DNA of 64,000 nt from Orrella marina (GCF_003058465.1 NZ_CP028901.1:496001-560000), one strand, 5' to 3'. Shown: positions 43,997 through 53,748, counted from the first letter of the stretch. The notes: generated by a model not told the origin, from the letters alone. Translations and numbers: made by a program.

Positions 43997-45010
43997 TTAG
44001 CGACCGACTGTGTAAAGCTTGTCGAACAAGCCGCCATCGTTAAAGTGCACTTTCTGAGCTTCACCTAGCGATCCGAAGTATTGTTCGACGGTGAAGAGTT
44101 CTAATGGCTTGAACGTGTCCTGATACTGTTTCAGAACGCTTTCCAGGCGTGGACGAATGCCATGGCGGGCAGCAATCTGCTGGCCTTCGGGGGAGTAGAG
44201 AAACGTCAGGTAGGCATGAGCCTGTTCTTCGGTTCCTTTTTTCTGGACCGTACGCTCTACAATCGCCACAGGATTCTCGGCGATGATGCTTGCAGACGGA
44301 TGGATTGCCTGCACTTTGCCCTTGCCGAATTCACGCTCGACCGACACCACTTCGGATTCGAACGTGATCAGCACGTCACCGATGTTGCGCTGCAGAAAAA
44401 TCCCGGTCGCGTCCCGTCCACCGCGCGCGAGCACGGGCACGTTCTTGTACAGGTTGGCAACAAATTCCTGTGCCTGCCCGGGTGTCCCGCCTTTGCTGAG
44501 TACGTTGCCCCAGGCTGCGAGGTAGGCCATCCGGCCGTTGCCGCCGGTTTTGGGGTTGACAACCACCACCTGGATGCCAGGCTTGATCAGATCGTCCCAA
44601 TCCTTGATCCCTTTGGGATTGCCATCCCGGACCAGGAACAGCATGGTTGACGTGGTGGGTGCTGCGTTGTCCGGAAACCGGGTTCGCCAGTCTTGTGCAA
44701 CCACGCCACGGCTGGCCAGGAAGTCCACGTCCGTGGTGGTGTTCATGGTGACCACATCGGCCTCGAGTCCGTCAGCCACGGCACGTGCCTGCGCCGAGGA
44801 TCCGGCGTGAGACTGGTCGATCCTGATGTCCTGGCCGGTCGTTTTCTTGTAATGATCGACAAATGCCGCGTTCAGGTCCTTGTAGAACTCGCGTGCGACG
44901 TCGTATGAGACGTTCAGCAGGCTTTGTTGCGCCTGGGCCGGGGGCGAGATAGCGGAAGTGGTGGCAGCCAGTGTTGCGGCGATCACCAGGGATTTGAACA
45001 GGGCTCTCAT
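43997..45010 (-). CDS. sbp: Periplasmic sulfate/thiosulfate-binding protein
   Basis: A 337-residue protein. The ATG at 45010 has GAGG 6 bases upstream; an upstream TTG in frame is less likely. The signal peptide ends at AQAQ (about residue 28). The mature part has the sulfate-binding signatures LLNVSYDVAREFYKDLN, DQSHAGSSAQARAVADGLEA, NPKTGGNGRMAYLAAWG and RGGRDATGIFLQRNIGDVLI. Sbp and CysP are close; the sequence alone does not separate them with certainty. It is the first gene of the sulfate uptake operon. Confidence 0.94.
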   Translation of the reverse strand: MRALFKSLVIAATLAATTSAISPPAQAQQSLLNVSYDVAREFYKDLNAAFVDHYKKTTGQDIRIDQSHAGSSAQARAVADGLEADVVTMNTTTDVDFLASRGVVAQDWRTRFPDNAAPTTSTMLFLVRDGNPKGIKDWDDLIKPGIQVVVVNPKTGGNGRMAYLAAWGNVLSKGGTPGQAQEFVANLYKNVPVLARGGRDATGIFLQRNIGDVLITFESEVVSVEREFGKGKVQAIHPSASIIAENPVAIVERTVQKKGTEEQAHAYLTFLYSPEGQQIAARHGIRPRLESVLKQYQDTFKPLELFTVEQYFGSLGEAQKVHFNDGGLFDKLYTVGR

Positions 45011-45434
45011 GTCATGCCTCAAAGTCGAAGAATCAGATGGAAGGCATTATGTAGAGTCCCGATCAGAAGCGGAAATAATAAGTTCTGATTAGCATATGCC
45101 GGCCTTGAGCAGACGGTGCTGGCACGTCAGGAATGGTGCTCGCAGCATGCATGGGAAAAGAGTGAAACACGACGCAGAGTTGGGAGTAATTTCCGGGACA
45201 GACAATGTCGGGCGAGCCGTCTCGACCAGTTGTGGCACATCCATCCCTTCGGTGGCTCAGAAGCTTCGGTCAGAAGTCGCATTGCCCGGCATCCTCACCC
45301 CTTGTACGATCCACTGACCGTTCACGCACGTACTGCACAGACTGCACGGAACACTTCACTCGTGCCTGCTTTAAGTTAAGCTTTGGTTGAGGTTTTGATT
45401 CACCGTGCCTGACTGACAGATTGAGCGGAGTCCC
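45011..45434. promoter_or_regulatory. Divergent region upstream of the sulfate operon
   Basis: About 420 bases between the sulfate-binding-protein gene and the helicase-nuclease gene. An AT-rich stretch at 45064-45092 (ATAATAAGTTCTGATTAGC) is placed where a CysB site and promoter would be expected. No gene is supported here. Confidence 0.4.
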
Positions 45435-48400
45435 ATGTACCTGGATGCCCTGACCCGAGACATCATTTTTTCTCCAAGCGATTTGACCACCTTTGCAGCG
45501 AGTCCTTATGCCGCGTGGATGGATCAATTGCGCCTGCTTCACCCCGACCGGGCGCCGCAGTCCGACCCCGCTGATCCCTTGAGTATGGCGCTTGCGCGCA
45601 AAGGACTGCGGCACGAGGCCAGACAACTCTCGATGTTTCGTGATCTGGGCAAGCAGGTGGTGACCATTCCTGACGTAAGTGCGCGTAGACCTGAAAGTGT
45701 GGCGCAGGCACGCCAGATGACACGGCAGGCCATGAAGGAGGGTGCCGATGTGATCTTTCAGGCGCTGCTGGAACAGCGACCGTTTCGTGGTCTGGCAGAC
45801 TTTCTGGTGAAAGTGCCCGGCATCAGCGAGTTTGGCGAGTATCAATATGAAGTCTGGGATACCAAACTGTCTTCAACGGTCAAACCGTCGCACCTGCTGC
45901 AGTTGTGTTGCTACGCTGATATGCTCGAAGCGATACAGGGAGTGCGTTCGCAGTCGGTGGTGGTTGCACTGGGCAGTGGGGAACTTGCACGGTTTCGGAC
46001 CGATGACTATTTTTACTACTATCAGGCCCTGAAAGCTGCTTTCATTGAAGCGCGCAACGGTTTTGATCCGGATCGGGCTCCTGATCCGGCGGACTATGCA
46101 TCGCACGGTCGCTGGTCAACCCATGCACAGCAACGGTTGGTGGAGCTCGACCATCTTGGCACAGTGGCCACCATGAGTCGCTCCCAGATTAAAAAACTCA
46201 ACAAGGCAGGTATCAAAACACGTCAGCAACTGATCGAATCGTCCCCCGATACGGTACCGGGCCTTCAGAACGAAGTACTGCACCGCCTGCGTGCGCAAGC
46301 CAGTCTGCAGCAGCGAAGCGAAGGATTGCCAGTCCCTCTGTTTGATTTGCTGCCACCGCATCCAGAGCGAGTTGGCTGGGGGCTGTCGGCCTTGCCGCCA
46401 CACAGTCCGCTGGATGTGTTCTTTGACATCGAAGGCTATCCCCTGGAGCAGGGCGGTCTGGAGTACCTATGGGGATGTACTTACTTCGACGAGTGTGGTG
46501 AGCGTCAGTTTCGCGACTTCTGGGCGCACGATGCAGAGCAGGAAAAGCGGGCGTTCGTCGACTTCATCGACTGGGTCTATGAACGCTGGCTGCAGGATCC
46601 CGGCATGCACATCTACCACTACGCCAGCTACGAGATCACTGCCTGCCGCAAACTCATGGGTCGCTATGGGATTCGGGAACACGAAGTTGACCAGTTGCTG
46701 CGCAACGGTGTGTTCGTGGATCTGTATGCCGTGGTCAGGACCGGCCTGCGAGTCGGGGAGCCGCGCTATTCCATCAAGAACATCGAACACCTGTATCGAC
46801 CGGGACGCAGCACCGATGTGGCCTCGGGTGGCGACTCGGTTGTCGCCTATGAGGCCTGGCGTGAAGCCAATTCGGCTGGCCTGGACGGCGATACATGGCA
46901 AACCTCGGAGATCTTGCGCAGCTTGCGTGACTACAACCGGGATGATTGCAACTCGACCGAGGAACTGGCGCAGTGGCTCAGAGCCCGTCAGCAAGAATCC
47001 GGTATGGTCTATGAGGGCATGAAAGAGGTCCGGGAACCAGAGGTGTCCAGTGAAATTCAGGAACGGGTGTCATTGCGCGATCGTTTATTGCAACTTGCCG
47101 AGGTTCAACGGCAGGCGCATCCGGATCGTGCTCGAGTAACCGAGAATCTTGCCTGGATGCTGGAGTTTCACCGACGCGAGAGTAAACCCGTGTTCTGGCG
47201 TCTGTTCGATCGACTGGGTCAGGACCATCACGAGCTCGAAGATGACATCGACTGTGTGGCCAACTGCGTGCGTACCGCGCGCGAACCGTTTCTGCCGACA
47301 TCCCGGGCACGCAATCACGCGTATGAGTACCGGTTCAATCCGGATCAGGAGTTCAAACCGCCACGTGATGATAAAGCACCGTTTCATGTCCTGGGCAGTC
47401 AGGAGCAGCTCAAAGTCACCTTTCTCGCCAGCGCATCAGCGCTGGATGAGGGCCTGATCGTGGTGCAGTGCAAGGCCGATCCTGGGCCTGTAATCACCCT
47501 GATACCAGACGAATATGTCGACCCGGCCTCTATCCCCGGTGCGATCGAAAATGTCGCGCGCGCCTGGGCAGACAATCTGGCAAACGTAACCTTGACTCCC
47601 TCGGCGATTGTCGACTTTTTGTTGCGCGCAAGCCCCAGACGCGGAGAGCTGACGGGGCAGCCTCTGGTGACTGCCGAAGAACCCGCTCAGCGGCTGGATC
47701 AGGTCATTGCAGCAGCGGAGTCGCTGGAGAGCAGTTACCTGGCGATTCAAGGACCACCTGGCGCAGGCAAGAGCTTCACTGCAGCGCGCATGATCGGCGC
47801 CCTGGTCAGTCAGGGCAAGCGTGTCGGTATCAGTAGCAACAGTCACAAGGCGATCAATAATCTGCTGCTAGGTGTCGCGAGATATTGCCAGGACACTGGA
47901 ATTGTCGCGCACTGCTGCTGCACCAGGGACACCGAGCCGGAACTGGCGGATCTGGGTGTGGCGTGCATCAAGAATGCCGAACTGCATCTTCATGTCCAGC
48001 CAGGGTGTGTGCTTGGGTCGACGGCCTGGGGTTTCACTCGCCCGGACATGGCCGGCACGCTGGACTATCTGTTCGTGGATGAGGCCGGTCAGGTGGCAGT
48101 GGCCAATCTGGCTGGTATGAGCCGAAGTGCTCGAAATCTGATTCTCATGGGGGATCAGATGCAACTGGGCCAACCCACCCAGGGCACCCATCCGCTCGAA
48201 AGTGGTGCTTCGGTCCTGGACTATCTGCTGCACGATCAGCCCATCATCGATCCCGCACTTGGCGTGTTTCTGGATACCACTTACCGCATGCATCCCGCGG
48301 TAAACCGGTTTATCAGCCAGGCTATTTACGAAGGCGAACTCAAAGCCCACCCGGACAACGCCCGACAGCAGATCGAGGTTGCGGTGTCCTGCGAGGAACC

Positions 48401-48911
48401 GTTGGAGGAGATGAGCCAACTGGACTCTCCTCGTCGAGCCGACCTTGCTGCCGGGGTGATGTTCGTGCCGGTCGAGCATCAGGGCAATACTCAGGCAAGT
48501 GACGAAGAGGTCCAGACGATCGCCCGGCTCGCCAGTCAGTTACTGGGGCGTGCCTTTACGGACAAAAAGGGTGGAGTGAGGGCGCTGGACTGGCGCGACA
48601 TGTTGTTTGTTGCACCCTACAACCACCAGGTCGGCAAGCTCAGGCAGGCGCTGGGTGAGCAGGCCAGAGTGGGCAGTGTCGACAAGTTTCAGGGGCAGGA
48701 AGCGCCGGTTGTTTTCTTCAGCTTGTGTTGCAGCGATGCTTCCGAAGCACCTCGCGGCCTGGAGTTTCTGTTCGACAAGCACCGACTGAATGTCGCGATC
48801 TCGCGCGCACAGGCGCTGGCCATCGTGGTGGGTCAGCCAGCATTGTTTCGTACTCCCGTGAGCTCGGTCGAGAACATGGCCCGAGTCAATGTTCTGGCTC
48901 GACTGGTGTGA
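45435..48911 (+). CDS. TM0106-type RecB-like nuclease / DEDD exonuclease / SF1 helicase fusion
   Basis: An 1158-residue protein. The N-terminal part (about 1-220) is a RecB-like nuclease with the PD-(D/E)xK residues in RGLADFL (Asp122) and YEVWDTKLS (Asp142, Lys144). Residues about 325-525 form an RNase H-like 3'-5' exonuclease with LDVFFDIEGYP (Asp331, Glu333), HYASYE and RDYNRDDC. From about 750 a Dna2/Upf1-type SF1B helicase follows: GPPGAGKS near 773, VDEAGQ near 882, SVDKFQGQEAP and AISRA near 1122. It probably processes DNA ends or R-loop/replication intermediates. It stands alone. Fusions of this kind also appear as helicase-nuclease defence proteins, so either role is possible. Confidence 0.9.
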   Translation: MYLDALTRDIIFSPSDLTTFAASPYAAWMDQLRLLHPDRAPQSDPADPLSMALARKGLRHEARQLSMFRDLGKQVVTIPDVSARRPESVAQARQMTRQAMKEGADVIFQALLEQRPFRGLADFLVKVPGISEFGEYQYEVWDTKLSSTVKPSHLLQLCCYADMLEAIQGVRSQSVVVALGSGELARFRTDDYFYYYQALKAAFIEARNGFDPDRAPDPADYASHGRWSTHAQQRLVELDHLGTVATMSRSQIKKLNKAGIKTRQQLIESSPDTVPGLQNEVLHRLRAQASLQQRSEGLPVPLFDLLPPHPERVGWGLSALPPHSPLDVFFDIEGYPLEQGGLEYLWGCTYFDECGERQFRDFWAHDAEQEKRAFVDFIDWVYERWLQDPGMHIYHYASYEITACRKLMGRYGIREHEVDQLLRNGVFVDLYAVVRTGLRVGEPRYSIKNIEHLYRPGRSTDVASGGDSVVAYEAWREANSAGLDGDTWQTSEILRSLRDYNRDDCNSTEELAQWLRARQQESGMVYEGMKEVREPEVSSEIQERVSLRDRLLQLAEVQRQAHPDRARVTENLAWMLEFHRRESKPVFWRLFDRLGQDHHELEDDIDCVANCVRTAREPFLPTSRARNHAYEYRFNPDQEFKPPRDDKAPFHVLGSQEQLKVTFLASASALDEGLIVVQCKADPGPVITLIPDEYVDPASIPGAIENVARAWADNLANVTLTPSAIVDFLLRASPRRGELTGQPLVTAEEPAQRLDQVIAAAESLESSYLAIQGPPGAGKSFTAARMIGALVSQGKRVGISSNSHKAINNLLLGVARYCQDTGIVAHCCCTRDTEPELADLGVACIKNAELHLHVQPGCVLGSTAWGFTRPDMAGTLDYLFVDEAGQVAVANLAGMSRSARNLILMGDQMQLGQPTQGTHPLESGASVLDYLLHDQPIIDPALGVFLDTTYRMHPAVNRFISQAIYEGELKAHPDNARQQIEVAVSCEEPLEEMSQLDSPRRADLAAGVMFVPVEHQGNTQASDEEVQTIARLASQLLGRAFTDKKGGVRALDWRDMLFVAPYNHQVGKLRQALGEQARVGSVDKFQGQEAPVVFFSLCCSDASEAPRGLEFLFDKHRLNVAISRAQALAIVVGQPALFRTPVSSVENMARVNVLARLV

Positions 48912-48986
48912 CTACCTTGCGGAGCGTGGCAAGGGTGGCTGCGATGGCGTTTGATCGGTTGACGACAGGATAAGGAAGGGATCGCC

Positions 48987-49484
48987 ATGGCCCGGATATG
49001 GCCAACGCCAGGAACGCGGACAGGGATTCACGGCGGATTGGGTCGGGAGCTTGATGTGATCGAGCTGCTGCCGCTGGCCCAGACCGGTGATGACTACGAA
49101 ACGTCGTTGCCGTGGAACTTCATGACAAGGATTTGGCTATGCATCTCGTGGCGAGAGAGTCATCCGCTTGATCGCTTGCGTACGAATCGTACTGTGTCAT
49201 CTACCTCTGACGCCGAAAAAAGTATCGGTGACATGATCCGCCAGAGGCGCTTACGAAACAATGATGTGGTCAATGGACTGAATACAGAAGAACTGCACAA
49301 GCATGCCGAACCGGTGGAGAAGCTTCCCGACATGGCGCACGACGAGTCGTATATGGCCCACGTGGATACCGGCCAGCAGGGCGACGTGATCTGGCAGTTC
49401 GATCGGTTGGAGACGTTTGGTTTTGCGTGTCTGCTACCAGGACATTTTCAGGCGGGAATGGTCGGCAAAATACAGCCCGAGTGA
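48987..49484 (+). pseudogene. Cupredoxin-type copper protein, decayed
   Basis: The C-terminal 60 residues of this frame are clearly cupredoxin-like: EELHKHAEPVEKLPDMAHDE, GDVIWQFDRLETFGFACLLP and GHFQAGMVGKI, including the Cys and His copper ligands (CLLPGHFQAGM). The upstream half does not fit; a piece resembling TPKKVSV of the same fold appears in another frame near 49210-49240. So the gene has several frameshifts. The intact gene would encode a periplasmic plastocyanin/azurin-like copper chaperone. Confidence 0.7.
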
Positions 49485-49536
49485 GTGCTGCCCCTAACCT
49501 CAAACCAGGGATGCTGTATGAGCCTATACAGAGTCT

Positions 49537-49755
49537 GTGACAATGGTGTTTGTCGCGCAGTCGCCCTCAATTCTCAAGGGGATCCAGGTCACTCACCAAG
49601 TCCGCTTTGATGCGATCGAGAAAGATAGTCAGTATGTCCTGACCAGGATCGAGCAAATCAACCCTCAGGGAAATCTGGTGTGCGACGTTCGTGATGGGTG
49701 TTCAAGTAACCCTGTGTCAGATAGATTCCGGATCAAACGGTTTGGGTCCGCCTGA
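49537..49755 (+). pseudogene. CusF-like copper-binding domain, fragment
   Basis: The frame reads MTMVFVAQSPSILKGIQ, then HQVRFDAIEKDSQYVLTRIE, the second half of the CusF fold (the family has PAMTMxFxxKDPxLLKGLK). The first half, with the signal peptide and the metal-binding His, is missing: a stop lies just before in this frame. With the cupredoxin remnant 50 bp upstream, it marks a lost copper-resistance locus. Its end overlaps the next minus-strand gene. Confidence 0.7.
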
Positions 49756-50322
49756 TTCGATGGTAGGCCACAACAAGGGCAGGTACACCGCTGCCATCGC
49801 GATGAAGCCGATCACATGAAATGGATAGGTTTGCTCCGAGATCATCAGGTACAGACCAATCACAACGATCAACACCGAGGCGATGGCGACCACAATTGTG
49901 GATATCCATTCGATTTTACTTGGTCCCTTCAGATAGAGGGCATCCGGGTTGGCCAGTCGCAGTCGCCTGATGATGGTTGATACCAACTCCCAGTAGGATA
50001 GCGAACGCAGTGCGTGGCGTGCGCCTGCGGATTCTTTTCTTTCTGCACGGCTTTGCCAGTGCAGGTCCGTGATGAGGTGTCTGCGCCCCGATTTCTCTGT
50101 CAGGTAGCACAAGGCCTGACTTTGCATGCCAGCAGTCCGGGACTGAATGCGCAGACTTGAAACGTCGGCCAGAGAAACGCTTTGTGCGTTCTGGCCGTCC
50201 GCATCGCTCCAGCAGAAAAACTCGCCTTCCAGCCAGTAACGCCGTACTGATCTGAAAATTCCGGATCGCACCACATGGAGGTGCTCAATTGAGGTTTTAG
50301 GGTTTTCATGCGTAGCAGTCAT
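49717..50322 (-). CDS. Two-helix membrane protein of unknown function
   Basis: A 201-residue protein; the ATG at 50322 (MTATHENPKTSIEHLHVVRS) follows AGAGAG and is preferred over the longer frame. The first 130 residues are soluble and look like a PH-like or beta-rich domain (RRYWLEGEFFCWSDADGQ, VSLADVSSLRIQSRT, RRHLITDLHW). Two hydrophobic helices then lie near 140-185 (WISTIVVAIASVLIVVIGLY, FHVIGFIAMAAVYLPLLW). This layout resembles small stress or membrane-anchored PH-domain proteins, but no family is named. Confidence 0.7.
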   Translation of the reverse strand: MTATHENPKTSIEHLHVVRSGIFRSVRRYWLEGEFFCWSDADGQNAQSVSLADVSSLRIQSRTAGMQSQALCYLTEKSGRRHLITDLHWQSRAERKESAGARHALRSLSYWELVSTIIRRLRLANPDALYLKGPSKIEWISTIVVAIASVLIVVIGLYLMISEQTYPFHVIGFIAMAAVYLPLLWPTIESGGPKPFDPESI

Positions 50323-50498
50323 CTCTCTGTCCTTGATGCATGAGATGGGCGTTCGATCTGAAGCATCTCCGATGGAACGGTGCCCGTATGCCAGTTGCTC
50401 AGTACGATGTTTGGACCGTGTCAACCAATAACAATATTGAGTCTTATCAGTTATTTCTTTTATAACGCAGCGCTTAAGAATCGTTAACTGGTTCCGGG

Positions 50499-50897
50499 TT
50501 GCTGACCGTCATTTTTTTTGCCCACTCTCGATATAGAGCAGAGATCGCTTCAAGCTTGGTGCCTGCTTCTGTCGAATTGGCTCTGGCTGAGCAAGAGAGT
50601 GGACGCAACCGACCGGTATTGTGTGTGATAGGGGGTAGTTCCTGCCAATACTCTCTGCAAAGTGTGTATACGGAAGTGCAGCGTGAGGCGCACCTGACCC
50701 ATGTCGTTTTACAGAAAGAGGAGTACGATATTCTGAAAGAGCTCGCTGAACTTGAGGAAACCCCCAACGTTGCGGGTCTGGAACTGCCGGGCATCGACAT
50801 TGCATCATTGGCCAAAGGCTACGGCGCCAACGCGGTGTCCACACGAACTGCGGGCGAACTCGGTACGGTCTATCGTGTATCCCTGAAAGTCAAATGA
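50499..50897 (+). pseudogene. Benzoylformate-decarboxylase-like ThDP enzyme, C-terminal fragment
   Basis: About 130 residues match the end of benzoylformate decarboxylase-type enzymes: VELALAEQESGRNRPVLCVI, CQYSLQSVYTEVQREAHLTH, EEYDILKELAELEETPNVAG and LELPGIDIASLAKGYGANA. The first 380 or so residues are missing. The ThDP/Mg motif GDGS is GGSS here, so the cofactor site is lost. It is a relic next to modE. Confidence 0.85.
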
Positions 50898-50991
50898 TCG
50901 CTGGTCATCATGGTGCCGATCATCAGAAACCGGGCAGATTGATTTTAAAGTGAGGTGATCGCGACGGAATCGGCTGGTTCTGTGTTTATGT

Positions 50992-51804
50992 TCAGCCTGT
51001 CAGACCGATCACGACCGCAGACGCTTGGACCGCCGCCATAGCGGATTGTCTGAGTCTGAGAGGTGAAGTCGAATCAGGGCTGGTGAGTCCGGCAATCTGC
51101 AAGCCTGGTGACAATGCCAGCGACACCTGGCGATCTGTGGAGGATCGCGATCGCCTCGAGATGGTGCCTTTGAGGATGTTGACCTCCCCAACACCCACGA
51201 TAGTGGGGGCGACAGTGACCGCTGTTGCCTTGCATAGCGCAAGTACAGACATGCCTCTGGCAAGGCCCAGCAGTTCCAGGCTCTCTCGAGTGATCCTGGA
51301 AACCAGGTGTTGACCATCTGCAAGTGCTAGCGTCACTTGCACGTCTGCATGTCGCGTCTGGATTTCGACGACTTCACAAGGCAGCTGATTGCGCATGCTG
51401 GTGCGCAACCCGATGCCGACGATATTTCGTAGTTCGGGCCTGGATCCGCTGTCTTTTACAGCGATGTTTTCAACTGCCTCAGCATTCATGGCTGCACGAA
51501 TACGCGTCAGGGCATCGGCTCTGGCAGTATTCAGGATCTCGGCCGCCTGCATGAGCTGCAGTCCTGCGCGGGTCAGGTGGGTTCCGCCACCGCCTGATCC
51601 ACCCACAGCTTTTTCAGTCAGTGGCACGCCTGCGAGATTGCCAAGCGTTTCAACAGCTTGCCATGCTGCTTTGTAGCTGACTCCATTGGCGCGCGCCGCC
51701 TCGGAGATCGATCCAAACAGATGGATCGATCGGAGAATCTCGATTCTCCGATCGGTTGTCGTACTACCCAGAACCTCTTCAAACTGAATGGCTGATTCGG
51801 TCAT
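50992..51804 (-). CDS. modE: Molybdate-responsive regulator ModE
   Basis: A 270-residue protein; the ATG at 51804 (MTESAIQFEEVLGS) gives the family N-terminus. The winged helix has ILRSIHLFGSISEAARANG and VSYKAAWQAVETLGNLAG, followed by the glycine-rich GGSGGGGTHLT typical of ModE. Two TOBE (molybdate-binding) domains follow (residues about 135-200 and 205-265, with RNQLPCEVVEIQTRHADVQV). With molybdate bound it represses modABC, which is divergent from it. Confidence 0.95.
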   Translation of the reverse strand: MTESAIQFEEVLGSTTTDRRIEILRSIHLFGSISEAARANGVSYKAAWQAVETLGNLAGVPLTEKAVGGSGGGGTHLTRAGLQLMQAAEILNTARADALTRIRAAMNAEAVENIAVKDSGSRPELRNIVGIGLRTSMRNQLPCEVVEIQTRHADVQVTLALADGQHLVSRITRESLELLGLARGMSVLALCKATAVTVAPTIVGVGEVNILKGTISRRSRSSTDRQVSLALSPGLQIAGLTSPDSTSPLRLRQSAMAAVQASAVVIGLTG

Positions 51805-51920
51805 CGTGCATTGCCTTGAAAATGGTTCGCTTGCAGGATCGCAAAGCAAGGTCTCACGCCATTGACGCTAAATGTCGACGTCAAGGTTCGGTGCTTCTGA
51901 AAGCTCGCTGGTGCTGATAT

Positions 51921-51943
51921 CGCTATTCCAAAAATGAATAGCG
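51921..51943 (+). promoter_or_regulatory. ModE operator
   Basis: CGCTATT-N9-AATAGCG, preceded by AT, closely follows the ModE consensus (CGNTATxTA and its mirror). It lies about 120 bp from the modE start and just before modA, as expected for repression of modABC and perhaps of modE itself. Confidence 0.85.
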
Positions 51944-51996
51944 TGTTAGATTTAATGTTCCTGATAATAATAGCGGAGTCAGCGTTGATTTCAGTC

Positions 51997-52830
51997 ATGG
52001 TTCCAATCCGCTTCAAGCGAACGTCCTATCGATCATCTGGAGCGGACTCTCGAATCGGCACAGAAACGTCTGGCACATTCTTTGCTCAAAAATTGCTGCT
52101 TCTAATGACTGCTTTCAGTACGCCGCTGGTTGCGCAGTCTGCCGAGGTCAACGTGGCGGTGGCCGCGAATTTTACAGCGCCGATGAAACTGATTGCTCAG
52201 TCTTTCGAGCAGAAAACGGGGCACAAGGCAATACTGGCTTTCGGGGGAACAGGGCAGTTCTATGCGCAGATTCGTCATGGTGCTCCGTTTGGTGTCTTGC
52301 TGGCTGCAGACCAGGAGACGCCGTCCAGACTGGAGAGCGAAGGGTTTGCGGTGAAGGGAACGTCCTTTACCTATGCAACCGGACAGCTCGTGTTGTGGAG
52401 CAGGCAGCCCGATCTGATCAAGGATTCGGCTGATGTTCTGAAAACAGCCCGGTTTCAACGGATTGCCATCGCCAATCCAAAGCTAGCACCCTATGGACGT
52501 GCTGCATACGACGTGCTGGACAAGCTCGATCTGTTGTCAACAGTCAAACCGAAGGTTGTGGAGGGGAGCAATATCGCCCAGACCTTCCAGTTTGTCTCAT
52601 CAGGCAACGCTCAGATCGGCTTTGTCGCGCTTTCACAGGTGTTAGAGAAAGGGCAGATCAGAGAAGGTTCGGGCTGGATCGTACCGGGGAGTCTGTATGA
52701 ACCGATCCGTCAGGACGCAGTTTTACTCAGTTCAGGACAAGACAATCCAGCTGCAACAGCCCTGCTGGAGTATCTGCATGGCGACAAAGCCAAAGCCGTG
52801 ATCGAATCGTTCGGATATGTGGTGCAGTAG
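51997..52830 (+). CDS. modA: Molybdate-binding periplasmic protein ModA
   Basis: A 277-residue protein. The long frame begins at 51934 inside the ModE box, so a later start is required. The ATG at 51997 is the first candidate, though neither it nor the one at 52108 has a good ribosome binding site. A signal-like hydrophobic run LLLLMTAFSTPLVAQS precedes the mature start AEVNVAVAANF. The family motifs are there: FEQKTGHKAILAFGGTGQFY, PFGVLLAADQETP, VEGSNIAQTFQFVSSGNAQIG. It captures molybdate or tungstate for ModBC. Confidence 0.92.
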   Translation: MVPIRFKRTSYRSSGADSRIGTETSGTFFAQKLLLLMTAFSTPLVAQSAEVNVAVAANFTAPMKLIAQSFEQKTGHKAILAFGGTGQFYAQIRHGAPFGVLLAADQETPSRLESEGFAVKGTSFTYATGQLVLWSRQPDLIKDSADVLKTARFQRIAIANPKLAPYGRAAYDVLDKLDLLSTVKPKVVEGSNIAQTFQFVSSGNAQIGFVALSQVLEKGQIREGSGWIVPGSLYEPIRQDAVLLSSGQDNPAATALLEYLHGDKAKAVIESFGYVVQ

Positions 52831-52864
52831 CGGTGGTCGCGGTTTTGTTGACCAACTATGAGCG

Positions 52865-52900
52865 CAAGCCCCTGGCTTTAGCCATGGAGTGGTTCAGGTT
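52865..52900. repeat. Hairpin resembling an IS200/IS605 end
   Basis: Between modA and modB the sequence GCCCCTGGCTTTAGCCATGG folds into a short stem with a TTTA loop and is followed by AGTGGTTCAGG. This is like the end hairpins of IS200/IS605-type elements. No second end is visible, so it is either a relic or an intergenic mRNA hairpin in the mod operon. Confidence 0.35.
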
Positions 52901-53055
52901 CTGTTGATCGACTCTGCGATCTGATGTGAGCACCAGTCAACCTGCATTTTCCGGTAACTTCTTTTATCTTGTGCATAACAATGGACAAACCTCTGGAATG
53001 AATACCATGCTGGATAAAAACGACTGCGTCAATCGAGCTAGAACAGGTTGTGGCA

Positions 53056-53748
53056 ATGCATGACTGGCCTATCGGACCTGAGGCCTGGCAGGCGATTGGA
53101 CTGACGCTGCAGCTTGCCGCCATGACGACTTTGACTTTGCTGGTGATTGCCACGCCGCTCGCCTGGTGGCTGTCTCAGACGCAATCCAGATGGCGCGCCC
53201 CGATCGCAGCGCTTGTGACTTTGCCCCTGGTGTTGCCACCCACTGTACTTGGTTTCTACATTCTGGTGCTTCTCGGCCCTCAGGGCTGGGTTGGCATGCT
53301 GACAGAGTGGCTGGGTATTGGACTTCTCTCCTTTTCGTTTGGCGGGCTGCTGACTGGTTCGATCATTGCGTCGCTGCCATTCGCGGTGCAACCGATTCAG
53401 TATGCGTTTGAAGCGATCGGTAAAAGGCCGCTTGAGGTGGCAGCCACCTTGCGAGCCAGGCCGCTTGATGCATTTTTCAACGTCGCGTTGCCATTGGCCA
53501 GGCCTGGACTGCTGACCGCCACGGTTCTGAGTTTTGCGCATACGGTGGGTGAGTTTGGGGTTGTATTGATGATTGGTGGCAACATCCCAGGACAGACGCG
53601 GGTGGTGTCGACTCAGATCTTCGGTTATGTCGAAGCCATGGAGTACACCGCAGCCCACTGGCTTGCAGGAGCAATGGTGGTGTTCTCATTCGGAGTGCTG
53701 ATTTCGCTTTCATTTTTAAAGAAACGGTCCGACAGAGTGATGCCATGA
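53056..53748 (+). CDS. modB: Molybdate ABC transporter permease ModB
   Basis: A 230-residue permease with five to six helices. LVTLPLVLPPTVLGFYILVLLG and the ATPase-contact loop (EVAATLRARPLDAFFNVALPLA) are ModB hallmarks, with FAHTVGEFGVVLMIGGNIPG near the end. The ATG at 53056 or the GTG two codons earlier could start it. It is 225 bp after modA and overlaps modC by ATGA. Confidence 0.94.
   Translation: MHDWPIGPEAWQAIGLTLQLAAMTTLTLLVIATPLAWWLSQTQSRWRAPIAALVTLPLVLPPTVLGFYILVLLGPQGWVGMLTEWLGIGLLSFSFGGLLTGSIIASLPFAVQPIQYAFEAIGKRPLEVAATLRARPLDAFFNVALPLARPGLLTATVLSFAHTVGEFGVVLMIGGNIPGQTRVVSTQIFGYVEAMEYTAAHWLAGAMVVFSFGVLISLSFLKKRSDRVMP

Noticed and set aside
45463..48782. Many frames of 60-240 codons inside the helicase-nuclease gene
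   Set aside because: All are shadows of the 1158-codon gene, whose motifs are continuous.
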